Assembly (NCBI GenBank): GCA_002331025.1
Contig: DCYG01000009.1
Span: 39,713-103,712, forward strand
Source: Firmicutes bacterium UBA2116
Lineage (GTDB): Bacteria; Bacillota; Clostridia; Tissierellales; Sedimentibacteraceae
Direction: 5' to 3'
Length of the DNA stretch: 64,000 bases
Shown here piece by piece: positions 7,831-16,752 of this stretch. Under the pieces are notes generated by a model. It searched no databases and had not been told where the DNA came from. It saw nothing but the letters and a program-made list of their open reading frames with translations. A program made the position numbers and the translations under genes. Numbering within the stretch: the first letter of the stretch is position 1; every line of letters starts with the position of its first letter.

Positions 7831-8256
7831 TTACTTGTAACTATGAAATTTAATATCTTCAACAGCTTTTCTAATAATTTTTCTTTCATCATCATAACGA
7901 GCAATTATCAAAGTTCTTTCAAACGGAAGAAATTTAGCTTCTACAAAGCCTTCATTTTTTTGTGCAGTGCAATTCATGTTGTGTGCCATCATCAAATACC
8001 AGTGGACTTCTTTATTGATATGAATTCTATCCATATAACATGTACGGTTAAATTCATAATTTATTTTGCCGAGGTATTTAATTGTACTGACCTTTGCCTT
8101 GGTTTCTTCATAAACCTCACGCAAAGCAGTTTCCTCCAATGATTCATTTTCTTCAACTCTTCCCTTTGGAAGCACCCAATCTCCGTTAAATTTTTTTAAC
8201 ATCAATATGCTGTTTTTGAAAAAAACGATTCCGCCTGCACTCACTTCCTGAATCAT
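7831..8256 (-). CDS. NUDIX hydrolase
   Basis: The nudix box is complete: GRVEENESLEETALREVYEET near residues 36-56, preceded by GDWVLPKG. I take the ATG at 8256 (about 141 residues) because the protein then begins MIQEVSAGGIVFF, the normal first beta strand. A frame extension to a GTG at 8337 only adds hydrophobic, untypical residues. Nudix enzymes cleave nucleoside diphosphates linked to another group. The substrate is unknown. It is the first gene of the nudix-whiA-HPr operon. Confidence 0.9.
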   Translation of the reverse strand: MIQEVSAGGIVFFKNSILMLKKFNGDWVLPKGRVEENESLEETALREVYEETKAKVSTIKYLGKINYEFNRTCYMDRIHINKEVHWYLMMAHNMNCTAQKNEGFVEAKFLPFERTLIIARYDDERKIIRKAVEDIKFHSYK

Positions 8257-8365
8257 GTTTGACCCGCCATTCCAATATTGTATTTTATATAATAACACAA
8301 TATCAAAAAAAATCAAACATATATTTATAGTGTACACTAAAAATGATTACAATTCAACAGATTTA

Positions 8366-9544
8366 TTATTCTTTTGACGGTCTCTCTCCATAATATTGAT
8401 AATAATCAACCCTTACATCACCGTTGAACAGCTTTCTTTTTCTGTCCGCCTTTCTGCCAAAGTCCTTTTCAAAGGTTTCAACAGATGTGATTACGTAGCA
8501 GGACCAGGTTCTATCCTTGCCGAACACTCTTCCCAATCTTTTATGAATTTTTTGAATTTCTTCAACCTCGCCGATTCTGTCGCCGTATGGTGGATTAGTA
8601 ATTAATATGCCGTATGGACACATAGGTTCGATAATCTTATTGACATCCTTAACAAAAAATTCTATGCAATCATCCACACCTGCTTCTATGGCATTTTCCT
8701 GCGCTATTTTAATTGCCTTCGGATTTATATCTGATGCATATATTTTTATATCAGCGTCAAAATCAATATTTTTTCTTGCTTCAATCTTAGCGTTTTTCCA
8801 ATACTCATCTTTTACAGCTTTCCAGCCCATTGATGCAAATGTGCGATTAAGTCCGGGGGCGATATTTCTGCCTATCAATGCAGCTTCAATAGCGATTGTA
8901 CCGGAGCCGCATAGGGGATCATACAATATTCTGTCCTTATTCCAATAGCTTAGCTTAACCAATGCAGCAGCCATAGTTTCTTTAAGCGGCGCCTCTGTTG
9001 ACTTCTCTCTGTAGCCTCTTTTAAACAGTCCTTCTCTTGCACCTGTTGTATCTATTGACACTGTGGCAACATCCTTGTGAATAGATATGAGTATTGTGTA
9101 TTCTGCCCCTGTTTCAGGCATCCATTCAACATCATAATGTTCACATAACTTTTTAGATACTGCTTTTTTTACAATAGCCTGACAATCAGGCGTGCTGTAA
9201 AGCTTTGATTTTATACTTTTTCCCTTTACGGTAAATTTACCGTCCTTGTCAATCCAATTTTCCCAGTTTAATTCATATGTTTTATCAAAAAGCTCTTCAA
9301 AGCTGTAGGCTTCAAACTGTCCCATTATGAGCATAACTCTGTCTGCACATCTTAAATTTATATTTACTTTCGGGATATCCTGTATTCCTGCACCAAAGTA
9401 CATCCAACCGTTATCAGCAGTAACATCCTGGAATCCTATGTCGTTTAATTCTCTTTTAACTATTGCCTCCAAACCAAAAGCAGATATGGCAGCTAATTTA
9501 ATTTTATCATTCGGTACTCTATTGTTTTCCAATTGTTCTCCCAT
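8366..9544 (-). CDS. THUMP-domain RNA methyltransferase (RlmL N-half / YpsC type)
   Basis: In this 392-residue protein, residues about 12-165 form a THUMP RNA-binding region and residues 165-385 form the UPF0020 methyltransferase. The latter has the SAM motif DPLCGSGTIAIEAALIGRN and the catalytic NPPYGDRIGE. Gram-positive proteins of this size correspond to the RlmL half that makes m2G in 23S rRNA, so 23S guanine-N2 methylation is the likely reaction. The start MGEQ has GGAGAACG just upstream. That ribosome binding site lies in a small tandem duplication shared with the end of the preceding gene. Confidence 0.88.
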   Translation of the reverse strand: MGEQLENNRVPNDKIKLAAISAFGLEAIVKRELNDIGFQDVTADNGWMYFGAGIQDIPKVNINLRCADRVMLIMGQFEAYSFEELFDKTYELNWENWIDKDGKFTVKGKSIKSKLYSTPDCQAIVKKAVSKKLCEHYDVEWMPETGAEYTILISIHKDVATVSIDTTGAREGLFKRGYREKSTEAPLKETMAAALVKLSYWNKDRILYDPLCGSGTIAIEAALIGRNIAPGLNRTFASMGWKAVKDEYWKNAKIEARKNIDFDADIKIYASDINPKAIKIAQENAIEAGVDDCIEFFVKDVNKIIEPMCPYGILITNPPYGDRIGEVEEIQKIHKRLGRVFGKDRTWSCYVITSVETFEKDFGRKADRKRKLFNGDVRVDYYQYYGERPSKE

Positions 9545-9551
9545 CGTTCTC

Positions 9552-10979
9552 CTACTGTTCTCCCATTGTTATATTGTATTTGTCTATTTTATAATACAAG
9601 GTCGCACGGGGAATTTTCAAGCGTTTTGCCGCTTCTGATTTGTTAAAGTTTAATTCCTTCAGTGTGTTTTGTATTATTCTTTTCTCAACTTTTTCAATAT
9701 ATTCTTCTAACCCGGTTTCATGATGCTTTATCTGGCTTACATTTATAACCTTATTTATTTCATCTACTTCAATTTTTTGCATATATGCAGGTAGAAATTC
9801 CTTTTCTATTTTATCCTTTCCATTCTGATGTGCATAAATTACAGATCTTTGAATTACATTTCTTAATTCTCTTACATTACCTTCCCAATTGTATTCGGAA
9901 AATATACTTAATATATCATCAGGTATTTCAATTATACCTATACCCTGTTCCATGCAAAATTCCTGCAGGAACTTATTTGCCAACAGGACTATATCTCCCT
10001 TTCTCTCTCTTAGAGGAGGAATGTTCACCTGAAAAACATCCAATCTGTAATAAAGATCATTTCTGAATTGATTCTCTTTAATAAGTGTCCTGATGTCTTT
10101 GTTTGTAGCCGAAATAATTCTTACATCTATTTTTCTTTGCTTATTGCCGCCTATTCTTGTTACAACACCTTCTTCTAATACACGGAGAAGCTTTGGCTGC
10201 ATCTCAAGAGGCATATCTGCAATTTCATCCAGAAAAAGTGTTCCTCCCTCGGCTTCTTCAAATTTGCCCTTTTTACCCTCATTTCTCGCTCCCGTAAAGG
10301 CTCCCGGTTCATAACCAAACAATTCGCTTTCAAAAAGTTCTTTCGGTATAGCGCTGCAGTTAATGGGAATAAACTTCCCCTTCCTTTCACTTTCATAATG
10401 GATTGCCTTTGCAAACAGCTCTTTACCTGTTCCGCTTTCACCCTTTAGCAATATGTTTAAAGGTGATTTGGATATATTTTTACACAAATTGATTATTTGT
10501 ATGAAATTAGCGTTGTTACTTATTATTTTTGAAAAATATGCTTCACCGGAGGTTGATATTTTTGTGTATTCCTTTTCAAGCTTAAGCAGGTTGTGCTGAG
10601 TTTTGTTTAAGAGCTCACTGAGCTTTACAATTTCTGTTATATCACGGTCCCTTGCAAGTCCGCCAATCATGTTGCCCTGCTTATCATGAAGAGGTACTGC
10701 GCTGGAAACGACAAAGCTGTTTTCTCTTGGGTTGTTGTATATATTGTGATAGGAGATTTTCTTTTCGAGGACCTTTAATAATAAAGCATTTGGAAAAAAT
10801 TCCTTTATATCGCTGTCTATGATGTCTTTCTTAGAAACACTAAAATATTCCTCGGCAGTAGAATTAAAAAAAATGACCTTACCTTCCATATCTACTACAG
10901 TTATGGAATCAGGTATATTGTCTAATATATATTCAAAAATTCCTCTTTCTCTTTCTTTAAAATAGTTTTCGGAATTCAT
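9552..10979 (-). CDS. Sigma-54-dependent transcriptional activator with PAS sensor
   Basis: The protein has about 475 residues. A PAS domain (about 14-130, with VVDMEGKVIFFNSTAEEYF) is followed by a short coiled linker. The AAA+ domain (about 150-385) has Walker A GESGTGKE, the sigma-54 contact loop GAFTGA, Walker B GTLFLDEIAD and an arginine-finger region. The C-terminal Fis-type helix-turn-helix is NKSEAAKRLKIPRATLYYKI. It activates RNA polymerase holding sigma-54. The ATG at 10979 is preferred because GGGGG lies 5 bases upstream. No neighbouring gene has an evident GG-N10-GC promoter, so the target is unknown. Confidence 0.93.
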   Translation of the reverse strand: MNSENYFKERERGIFEYILDNIPDSITVVDMEGKVIFFNSTAEEYFSVSKKDIIDSDIKEFFPNALLLKVLEKKISYHNIYNNPRENSFVVSSAVPLHDKQGNMIGGLARDRDITEIVKLSELLNKTQHNLLKLEKEYTKISTSGEAYFSKIISNNANFIQIINLCKNISKSPLNILLKGESGTGKELFAKAIHYESERKGKFIPINCSAIPKELFESELFGYEPGAFTGARNEGKKGKFEEAEGGTLFLDEIADMPLEMQPKLLRVLEEGVVTRIGGNKQRKIDVRIISATNKDIRTLIKENQFRNDLYYRLDVFQVNIPPLRERKGDIVLLANKFLQEFCMEQGIGIIEIPDDILSIFSEYNWEGNVRELRNVIQRSVIYAHQNGKDKIEKEFLPAYMQKIEVDEINKVINVSQIKHHETGLEEYIEKVEKRIIQNTLKELNFNKSEAAKRLKIPRATLYYKIDKYNITMGEQ

Positions 10980-10992
10980 CACAACCCCCTGC

Positions 10993-11035
10993 GAGAATGA
11001 ACATTGAACGATGAAAAATGAACAATGAACAGTTA
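10993..11035. repeat. Short repeat of the AATGAACAATGAAC type
   Basis: Direct iterations of (A)ATGAACA(A)TGAAC-like units fill the gap between two genes. The same motif recurs, with inverted copies, at 30474-30610. Confidence 0.7.
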
Positions 11036-12184
11036 TTGTTTATAGTAGTAATTTTCTATAAATAAATCTTCTAAATGCCAGAATTTCTTAAAATTATTGT
11101 ATTCAATTTCTGCATTCTTGTTTTCCCTGCCTGTCTTAACGGCTCTTATAAGAATGTTTTTCGGAGTGTGCTCCATAGCTATAAATTCCATCAATTGGAC
11201 CTTGTAGCCCTTTGTTTCCAGGAACAATCCTCTCAATGAATCCGTAACCAGAGCTGATACTCTTTCTTTAATTAAACCGTGCTTAAGCATCGGCTCTAAC
11301 TCAATATTTTTTATTTTATCATAAAATTCATGCTGACAACATGGAACGGACAATATTATATCTGCATTCCACTTGATTGCTTTAACCAAGCTTGCATCTG
11401 TTGCCGTATCACACGCATGAAGTGTAACTATCATGTCTATGTTGTCAGCATAATCAAAACTCTGTATATCTCCGTAAATAAATTTCAAATTATCATAATT
11501 CAGCTTATCTGAAATTTCATTACAATAATTTATTACTTCTTCCTTTAAATCCAATCCTATTATTTTTACTTTTACTTTTCTCAAATGATAAAAATAATAG
11601 TACAAAGCAAAGGTAAGATACGCTTTTCCGCACCCGAAATCTATTATCATAAAATCATCCTTAAGCTCTCTACCCTTTAAGGAATCATCCACTATTTCCA
11701 AAAATTTATTTATCTGCTTAAACTTATCGTACTTTTTTGAATACACCATTCCTTGCTTGTTCATTACTCCAAGGAGCTCTAAAAAGTCGCAGGTTTCATT
11801 TTCATTGATTATATACTGTTTTTTCTTGTTATGCTCTTCTGTGGATTGCTTTTTAGAGGGCTGTTTTTCAGTAACCTTAACACTGCCTTTTTTACTTACA
11901 ATTATTTGATAATCTGCTTCTGAAGTAAATAAATTTATATTTTTATAACCATCAATTATTAAATTAATTATTTCTTCATTTGCTTCTTCATATGAATAGT
12001 TTTCATGGAAAGCTTGTTTATCTGTAAATTTCTCAAATTGAATAATGTTTTTATTCTTAACATTGATCGGTCTTGCTGTGATTTTTTTATAGGGATTATC
12101 AGGTTTATTCTTGGGTGTTGTAAAAACGCCGTATATAAATTTGTTTTCTTCAATACTTCTATTAACTATTTCTTGTATGTTCAA
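11033..12184 (-). CDS. Methyltransf_32-type SAM-dependent methyltransferase
   Basis: This 383-residue protein has an N-terminal domain of about 140 residues that I do not recognise, followed by a lysine/glutamine-rich linker. A methyltransferase domain then follows with IIDFGCGKAYLTFALYYYF (motif I), IIGLDLKEEVI (motif II) and the characteristic LHACDTATDASLVKAI...VPCCQHEFY. The HACDTATD and PCC segments are hallmarks of the Methyltransf_32 group, related to eukaryotic METTL25/GSTCD-like proteins. The substrate is not known to me; RNA modification is possible but unproven. Confidence 0.8.
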   Translation of the reverse strand: MNIQEIVNRSIEENKFIYGVFTTPKNKPDNPYKKITARPINVKNKNIIQFEKFTDKQAFHENYSYEEANEEIINLIIDGYKNINLFTSEADYQIIVSKKGSVKVTEKQPSKKQSTEEHNKKKQYIINENETCDFLELLGVMNKQGMVYSKKYDKFKQINKFLEIVDDSLKGRELKDDFMIIDFGCGKAYLTFALYYYFYHLRKVKVKIIGLDLKEEVINYCNEISDKLNYDNLKFIYGDIQSFDYADNIDMIVTLHACDTATDASLVKAIKWNADIILSVPCCQHEFYDKIKNIELEPMLKHGLIKERVSALVTDSLRGLFLETKGYKVQLMEFIAMEHTPKNILIRAVKTGRENKNAEIEYNNFKKFWHLEDLFIENYYYKQ

Positions 12185-12221
12185 ATTAACACCTCTTGCG
12201 GAAAATTTAAATTTTCCTGAT

Positions 12222-12305
12222 TTGCAATAGATTAGCTGTGGATTAGCGATAAATGAGCAATTGTAAAAATCACTTTATCTATCGCCTATCAATTGCTTTT
12301 CCATT
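12222..12305. repeat. Dispersed GCAATTGAT/ATCGC repeat (family 3)
   Basis: Units such as GCAATAGATTAGC, GCAATTG and ATCGCCTATCAATTGC occur in direct and inverted order. The same vocabulary recurs at 33806-33919. Confidence 0.6.
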
Positions 12306-12312
12306 GCCTAAT

Positions 12313-12334
12313 CGGGGACACTATAGTGTCCCCG
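12313..12334. repeat. 22-base perfect palindrome overlapping the glnS stop (family 2 repeat)
   Basis: CGGGGACACTA is followed directly by its exact reverse complement. The arm matches the GGGGACA ends of the longer hairpin repeats at 27490, 28540, 28924 and 49081. The glnS stop codon (TAG on the minus strand) lies at the centre, so the palindrome encodes the last residues of the protein. Confidence 0.85.
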
Positions 12335-14000
12335 CACTTTTGAAGCTGCTCTTCAATTGTACAATTCGGTTAAATACCAAATGTTCTTCTGTTGTGTCCT
12401 GATCGATTATAAAAAATCCATGTCTTAAAAATTGGAATCTGTCACCTATTTTGTTTTCCTTCAATGTAGGCTCCATCTTACAATTCTTTAAAACTATTTT
12501 AGAATTTGGATTTAATTTTTCCAGGAAGTTTGATTTATCAAAATCTTCATCGTCCATCATATAGTCGTATAATCTTACTTCCGCATCGACATAATGCTTC
12601 GCGGATACCCAATGTATTGTACCCTTAACCTTTCTGCCGGTAAAGCCGGACCCGCTTTTAGTTTCAGGATCATAGGTACAATGCACTTCCACAACCTTTC
12701 CGTCTTCATCCTTAACAAAGCTCTCACATTTGACGAAATATGCATTTCTAAGTCGAACTTCATTGCCCGGGAAAAGTCGATAATATTTTTTTGGCGGATC
12801 TTCCATAAAATCATCTCGTTCAATATAAAGCTCTCTGCCAAAAGGTACCATACGGCTGCCCATTTCGGGATTGTCGGGATTATTTTCCGCTTCCATGTAT
12901 TCTATCTTATCCTCAGGATAATTTGTAATAACTAATTTTATAGGATCTAATACAGCCATTGTTCTAGGTGCTTTTAGGCTTAAATCATCTCTTATTGCAA
13001 ATTCAAGCATTGCAATATCTACGACACTTTGCGCCTTTGATACTCCTATTGCTTCACAAAAGCTTTGTATAGATTCAGGAGTATATCCTCTCCTCCTTAG
13101 TGCTGCCACTGTTGGCATACGAGGGTCATCCCAGCCGTCAACATATCCTTCTTCGACCATTTTCTTCAGATATCTTTTTCCCATCATTGTCTTGGATAAA
13201 AACAATTTGGCAAACTCAATCTGCTTAGTGGGAGCTGCTTTAAAATCATCTATATTGCTTAAAACCCAATCATAAAACGGTCTGTGGTCTTCAAATTCCA
13301 ATGTGCACACTGAATGAGTTATTCCTTCGATCGCATCCTCCAAGGGATGAGCATAGTCATACATAGGATAAATGCACCACTTATCCCCTGTATTGTGATG
13401 AGATTCATGTAAAGTTCTATAGATTACGGGATCTCTCATATTGATATTAGGACTTGCCATATCTATTTTAGCCCTTAATACTTTTTCACCGTTTGCAAAT
13501 TCACCATTCTTCATTTTTGAAAACAATTCCAAATTTTCCTCAACGGTTCTGTTTCTGAAAGGACTTTCTTTTCCCGGTTCAGTCAATGTTCCCCTGTATT
13601 CTTTTATTTCTTCAGCCGATAAATCATCAACAAAAGCAATACCCTTTTTAATTAATTCTACGGCATAATCATACATTTGGTCAAAATAGTCGGAAGCATA
13701 AAATATTCTTTCCTCCCAATCGGGGCACAGCCATTTAACATCCTTTATAATAGATTCCACAAATGATATATCTTCTTTTGTAGGATTGGTATCATCAAAT
13801 CTCAAATTAAAAATCCCATTGTTTTTCTTAGCTAAGCTGTAATTTAAGCAAATTGATTTTGCATGACCTACATGAAGATAGCCATTTGGTTCCGGAGGAA
13901 ATCTTGTTTGTACCCTGTTTCCGTATGTTCCATTTTCAAGGTCTTCATTAATTATTTTCTGGATAAAATTAACCGATTCCCTGTTTTCAATTTCGCTCAT
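12321..14000 (-). CDS. glnS: Glutaminyl-tRNA synthetase
   Basis: The class I signature RFPPEPNGYLHVGHAKS (HIGH box), the GlnRS/GluRS core (LRFDDTNP, EGITHSVCTLEFEDHRPFYDW) and the beta-barrel anticodon-binding region all match GlnRS of about 555 residues. The ATG at 14000 (MSEIENRES) is chosen because AGGAGG lies 6 bases upstream; an upstream in-frame ATG has no such site. The KMSKS-type loop reads MMGKR rather than the usual MSKR. The C-terminal residues AGTL and the stop come from a dispersed palindromic repeat. Confidence 0.93.
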   Translation of the reverse strand: MSEIENRESVNFIQKIINEDLENGTYGNRVQTRFPPEPNGYLHVGHAKSICLNYSLAKKNNGIFNLRFDDTNPTKEDISFVESIIKDVKWLCPDWEERIFYASDYFDQMYDYAVELIKKGIAFVDDLSAEEIKEYRGTLTEPGKESPFRNRTVEENLELFSKMKNGEFANGEKVLRAKIDMASPNINMRDPVIYRTLHESHHNTGDKWCIYPMYDYAHPLEDAIEGITHSVCTLEFEDHRPFYDWVLSNIDDFKAAPTKQIEFAKLFLSKTMMGKRYLKKMVEEGYVDGWDDPRMPTVAALRRRGYTPESIQSFCEAIGVSKAQSVVDIAMLEFAIRDDLSLKAPRTMAVLDPIKLVITNYPEDKIEYMEAENNPDNPEMGSRMVPFGRELYIERDDFMEDPPKKYYRLFPGNEVRLRNAYFVKCESFVKDEDGKVVEVHCTYDPETKSGSGFTGRKVKGTIHWVSAKHYVDAEVRLYDYMMDDEDFDKSNFLEKLNPNSKIVLKNCKMEPTLKENKIGDRFQFLRHGFFIIDQDTTEEHLVFNRIVQLKSSFKSAGTL

Positions 14001-14135
14001 CATTTTCCTCCTAATTTTTGTAGTATATTTCATTTCATTATATATAATGAAATTACTATTTTCAAGCTAAATATTCCAATATCTATATTATATCCCAAGT
14101 TTACATAAAAGATAAGCAGATATCTTCAAAACCTG

Positions 14136-14199
14136 TGATTCCTCACTAACGTTCGGAATGACACAAACGTACGATTTACGTTTATTCATAGCAATTGAC
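14136..14199. repeat. Dispersed repeat (family 1), copy near-identical to 61252-61312
   Basis: The stretch from GATTCCTCACTAACGTTCGG to TTATTCATAGCAATTGACA is repeated almost base for base at 61252-61312, with a handful of differences, in an unrelated intergenic space. Confidence 0.8.
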
Positions 14200-14202
14200 A
14201 AT

Positions 14203-14228
14203 AAAAAACCTGCAAAATGCAGGTTTTT
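14203..14228. terminator. Terminator after hbd
   Basis: AAAAACCTGC and GCAGGTTTTT form a perfect stem around AAAAT. On the minus strand the T-run follows the hairpin, as needed to end hbd. Confidence 0.8.
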
Positions 14229-14245
14229 ATTCAATATTAAAGTAT

Positions 14246-15100
14246 TTATTTGCTATAGTCATAGAATCCCTTGCCCGTTTTTCTGCCAAGCAAGTTTGCT
14301 CTTACCATTTTACGAAGAAGTGGATGAGGTCTGTATTTCGTATCACCGAATTCATTATATAGAACCTCCATAATAGCAAGACACACGTCGAGACCTACCA
14401 AATCACCCAATTCTAACGGTCCCATCGGATGGTTTGCACCTAATTTCATAGCAGTGTCTATTTCTTCTCTTGACGCAACTCCGTCAGCCAATATACCAAT
14501 GCCTTCATTTATTAAAGGAATCAATATTCTGTTAACAACAAATCCCGGAGCTTCATCAACACTTACAGGAGTTTTTCCTATTTTCTGAGATAATGCAAAT
14601 ATTTCATCATGAACTTCCTGAGAAGTCATCTTTCCCTTAATGATTTCAATCAATTTCATTACCGGTACGGGATTAAAGAAATGCATACCTATTACATTTT
14701 CAGGCTTTTTCATTTTAGCAGCTATTTCAGTAATTGATAATGAAGATGTGTTGGTGGTTAAAATTGCAGTTTCTTTAGCAACAGCCTCAATTTCACCAAA
14801 TATAACATGTTTTGTTGCCATGTCTTCTGCTATTGCTTCAATGAATAAATCTGCTTCCGAGCATTCTTCATATGTAGTAACCTTTGTTATGTTTGCAAGA
14901 GTTTGATCCATGGCTGCCTGTTCAATTTTTCCCTTAGCAACCAATTTAGCAAGACCTTTACCTATTGTATCCTGCAACGTATCATAAGTTTTTCCCGGTC
15001 TTCCCTTAACTATAACAGGATATCCTGCCTGAGCAAAGGTTTGAATGATTCCTTTTGCCATTGTACCTGTTCCAATAACACAAATTTTCTTAACTTCCAT
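14246..15100 (-). CDS. hbd: 3-hydroxybutyryl-CoA dehydrogenase
   Basis: The 284-residue protein has the N-terminal NAD-binding motif VIGTGTMAKGIIQTFAQAG, the catalytic segment MHFFNPVPVMKLIEII, the VNRILIPLINEG segment and a C-terminal dimerisation domain ending RKTGKGFYDYSK. The length is normal. It interconverts acetoacetyl-CoA and 3-hydroxybutyryl-CoA in butyrate formation or in amino-acid fermentation. AGGAGG lies 6 bases before the ATG. Unlike the usual crt-bcd-etf-hbd cluster, the gene stands alone here. Confidence 0.93.
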   Translation of the reverse strand: MEVKKICVIGTGTMAKGIIQTFAQAGYPVIVKGRPGKTYDTLQDTIGKGLAKLVAKGKIEQAAMDQTLANITKVTTYEECSEADLFIEAIAEDMATKHVIFGEIEAVAKETAILTTNTSSLSITEIAAKMKKPENVIGMHFFNPVPVMKLIEIIKGKMTSQEVHDEIFALSQKIGKTPVSVDEAPGFVVNRILIPLINEGIGILADGVASREEIDTAMKLGANHPMGPLELGDLVGLDVCLAIMEVLYNEFGDTKYRPHPLLRKMVRANLLGRKTGKGFYDYSK

Positions 15101-15247
15101 TTAATCCTCCTATAATATTAGGACTTTTGTCCCTTTTTTGCCTAACATAATTATATCACTGTAAATATATTTTATCAATACAGATATATTTGATAAATAT
15201 TTAACAATTGAAATAATTGTTGAGTATTTGCAAATAATATTTAATAA

Positions 15248-15272
15248 GAGAGATCCTTTACTTCGCTCTGAT
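15248..15272. repeat. Fragment of family 1 dispersed repeat
   Basis: GAGATCCTTTACTTCGCTCTGA matches one arm of the longer repeat (compare GAGATCCTTCACTTCGTTCA near 61320). It lies just before the yihY-like gene. Confidence 0.55.
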
Positions 15273-15291
15273 AACAAATGGATGGTGTGTA

Positions 15292-16128
15292 ATGCTTAAA
15301 AAAAATTTCGTATTTATTGTTAAGCTGCTTTCTAAAATGAAGGAAGACAATATATTCGAGCTAAGTGCCCAATTTTCTTATTACATAATATTGGGTATTT
15401 TTCCGTTTTTGATTTTATCAATCTCAATATTGTGTAATTACAGCAATTTCATATATGAAATATTATATACCGTAGAATCAATTATACCTGAGGATGTTTA
15501 TAAAATAGTGTACAGCATCGTCACAAAATCAGTAAACAGCTGCGCCAAGCCATACATATCTTCAAGCTTGATTATTTTGTTATGGTCTGCAACAGCAGGG
15601 AGCGCCACAATTATTGCCGGGATAAACAGAGCTTACGGCTTCACAGTTAATCGCAATTATTTTTTTATGAGATTAGAGGGAATCATATTTTCATTTGCTA
15701 TTATGGTAACTCTGCAAATTATTTTTGCACTGATTGTTTTAGGAAATGAAATTATTAACTTAATGCAAAATACATCCTTATTATCAGATGTACTTTATTC
15801 AATAATTCATATTTTCAGATATGTACTGCCATTTTTACTGATGTTTTTAATTTTTTCTGCTGCATATAAATATCTGACATACGAAAAGGTTAAATTTTCA
15901 TTTGTATTTCCGGGTGCAGCATTTGCAACCATAGGTATAATTTCCGGCTCCACCGCCTATTCATATTACATAGGAACCAAGACTATTTACTATAATACAA
16001 TTTACGGTAATTTATCCGGCGTAATAATCTTTTTATTATGGATTTTCATTATGTCAATAATCTTCCTGACCGGTGCGGAAATTAACTATTTTGCAGGAAA
16101 AAGCAGACAGAAAAAGGTACAGAAATAA
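15292..16128 (+). CDS. YihY/BrkB family inner membrane protein
   Basis: The 278-residue protein has about six membrane segments and the family's characteristic first helix region (LSAQFSYYIILGIFPFLILSISIL). LWSATAGSATIIAGINRAYG and a C-terminal segment ending MSIIFLTGAEINYFAGK also match. Originally called RNase BN by mistake, this family is now regarded as integral membrane proteins, possibly transporters, of uncertain function. It stands alone on the plus strand, upstream of the ECF sigma gene. Confidence 0.88.
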   Translation: MLKKNFVFIVKLLSKMKEDNIFELSAQFSYYIILGIFPFLILSISILCNYSNFIYEILYTVESIIPEDVYKIVYSIVTKSVNSCAKPYISSSLIILLWSATAGSATIIAGINRAYGFTVNRNYFFMRLEGIIFSFAIMVTLQIIFALIVLGNEIINLMQNTSLLSDVLYSIIHIFRYVLPFLLMFLIFSAAYKYLTYEKVKFSFVFPGAAFATIGIISGSTAYSYYIGTKTIYYNTIYGNLSGVIIFLLWIFIMSIIFLTGAEINYFAGKSRQKKVQK

Positions 16129-16216
16129 TTTAATTTCATATTTATCACACTTTACAGTAGTTGTCAAGTTTGGAACCATGATATAATTTGAATCAACATA
16201 AAATATTTTAAAATTC

Positions 16217-16241
16217 TGTAACGAAATGCCGGTTTTTCGGA
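16217..16241 (+). promoter_or_regulatory. Candidate ECF-type autoregulated promoter
   Basis: TGTAAC (16217-16222) is followed after 15 bases by CGGA (16238-16241), resembling ECF promoters (AAC at -35, CG at -10), right before the sigma gene. A TATAAT at 16182-16187 could give a second, sigma-A start. Confidence 0.4.
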
Positions 16242-16266
16242 TATATGTTTTGAGGAGGTGAATTAA

Positions 16267-16752
16267 TTGCAGGATATGGAAAAGATTTATAGCGAGCATG
16301 CTAAGACTGTTTATAAATTTCTCTATACCAAGACACAGGATTCGTATTGGGCTGAGGAATTAACACAGGAAACATTTTACAGAGCAATTAAATCTATAAA
16401 ATCATATGACGGAAGCTGTAAAATTTCTACCTGGCTCTGTCAAATTGCAAAGCATATCTGGTTACAGGAGCTTGAAAAGAAATCGAAATATAAAACAGAA
16501 AGTATCTCAGATGATATAGTCTCTTCCGGAGATAGTATAGAAGATAAATTGGTACAAGCCGAACATAAAATTCAACTTATCAAAGCATTACATTTTATAA
16601 AAGAACCTGCAAGAGAAGTCATGTATTTGAGATTGCTGGGAGATTTATCCTTTAAAGAAATCGGAGACATTCTTGGGAAAAGCGAAACATGGGCAAGAGT
16701 AACATTTTTCAGAAATAAATATGAAATTATGAAAGGAGATTATTATGAATAA
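16267..16752 (+). CDS. ECF-family RNA polymerase sigma factor
   Basis: The 161-residue protein has sigma region 2 (VYKFLYTKTQDSYWAEELTQETFYRA...STWLCQIAKHIW) and region 4 (EVMYLRLLGDLSFKEIGDILGKSETWARVTFFR), without region 3, as in ECF factors. The start is TTG: GAGGAGGTG lies 6-14 bases upstream at the right spacing, whereas the next ATG is 3 codons inside. It overlaps the anti-sigma gene by 8 bases. The leader and first codons are copied 1.5 kb downstream. Confidence 0.9.
   Translation: MQDMEKIYSEHAKTVYKFLYTKTQDSYWAEELTQETFYRAIKSIKSYDGSCKISTWLCQIAKHIWLQELEKKSKYKTESISDDIVSSGDSIEDKLVQAEHKIQLIKALHFIKEPAREVMYLRLLGDLSFKEIGDILGKSETWARVTFFRNKYEIMKGDYYE

Noticed and set aside
14001..14245. T-box or other riboswitch before glnS
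   Set aside because: No specifier-loop, T-box sequence (TGGN-ACC) or antiterminator structure could be seen upstream of the start.
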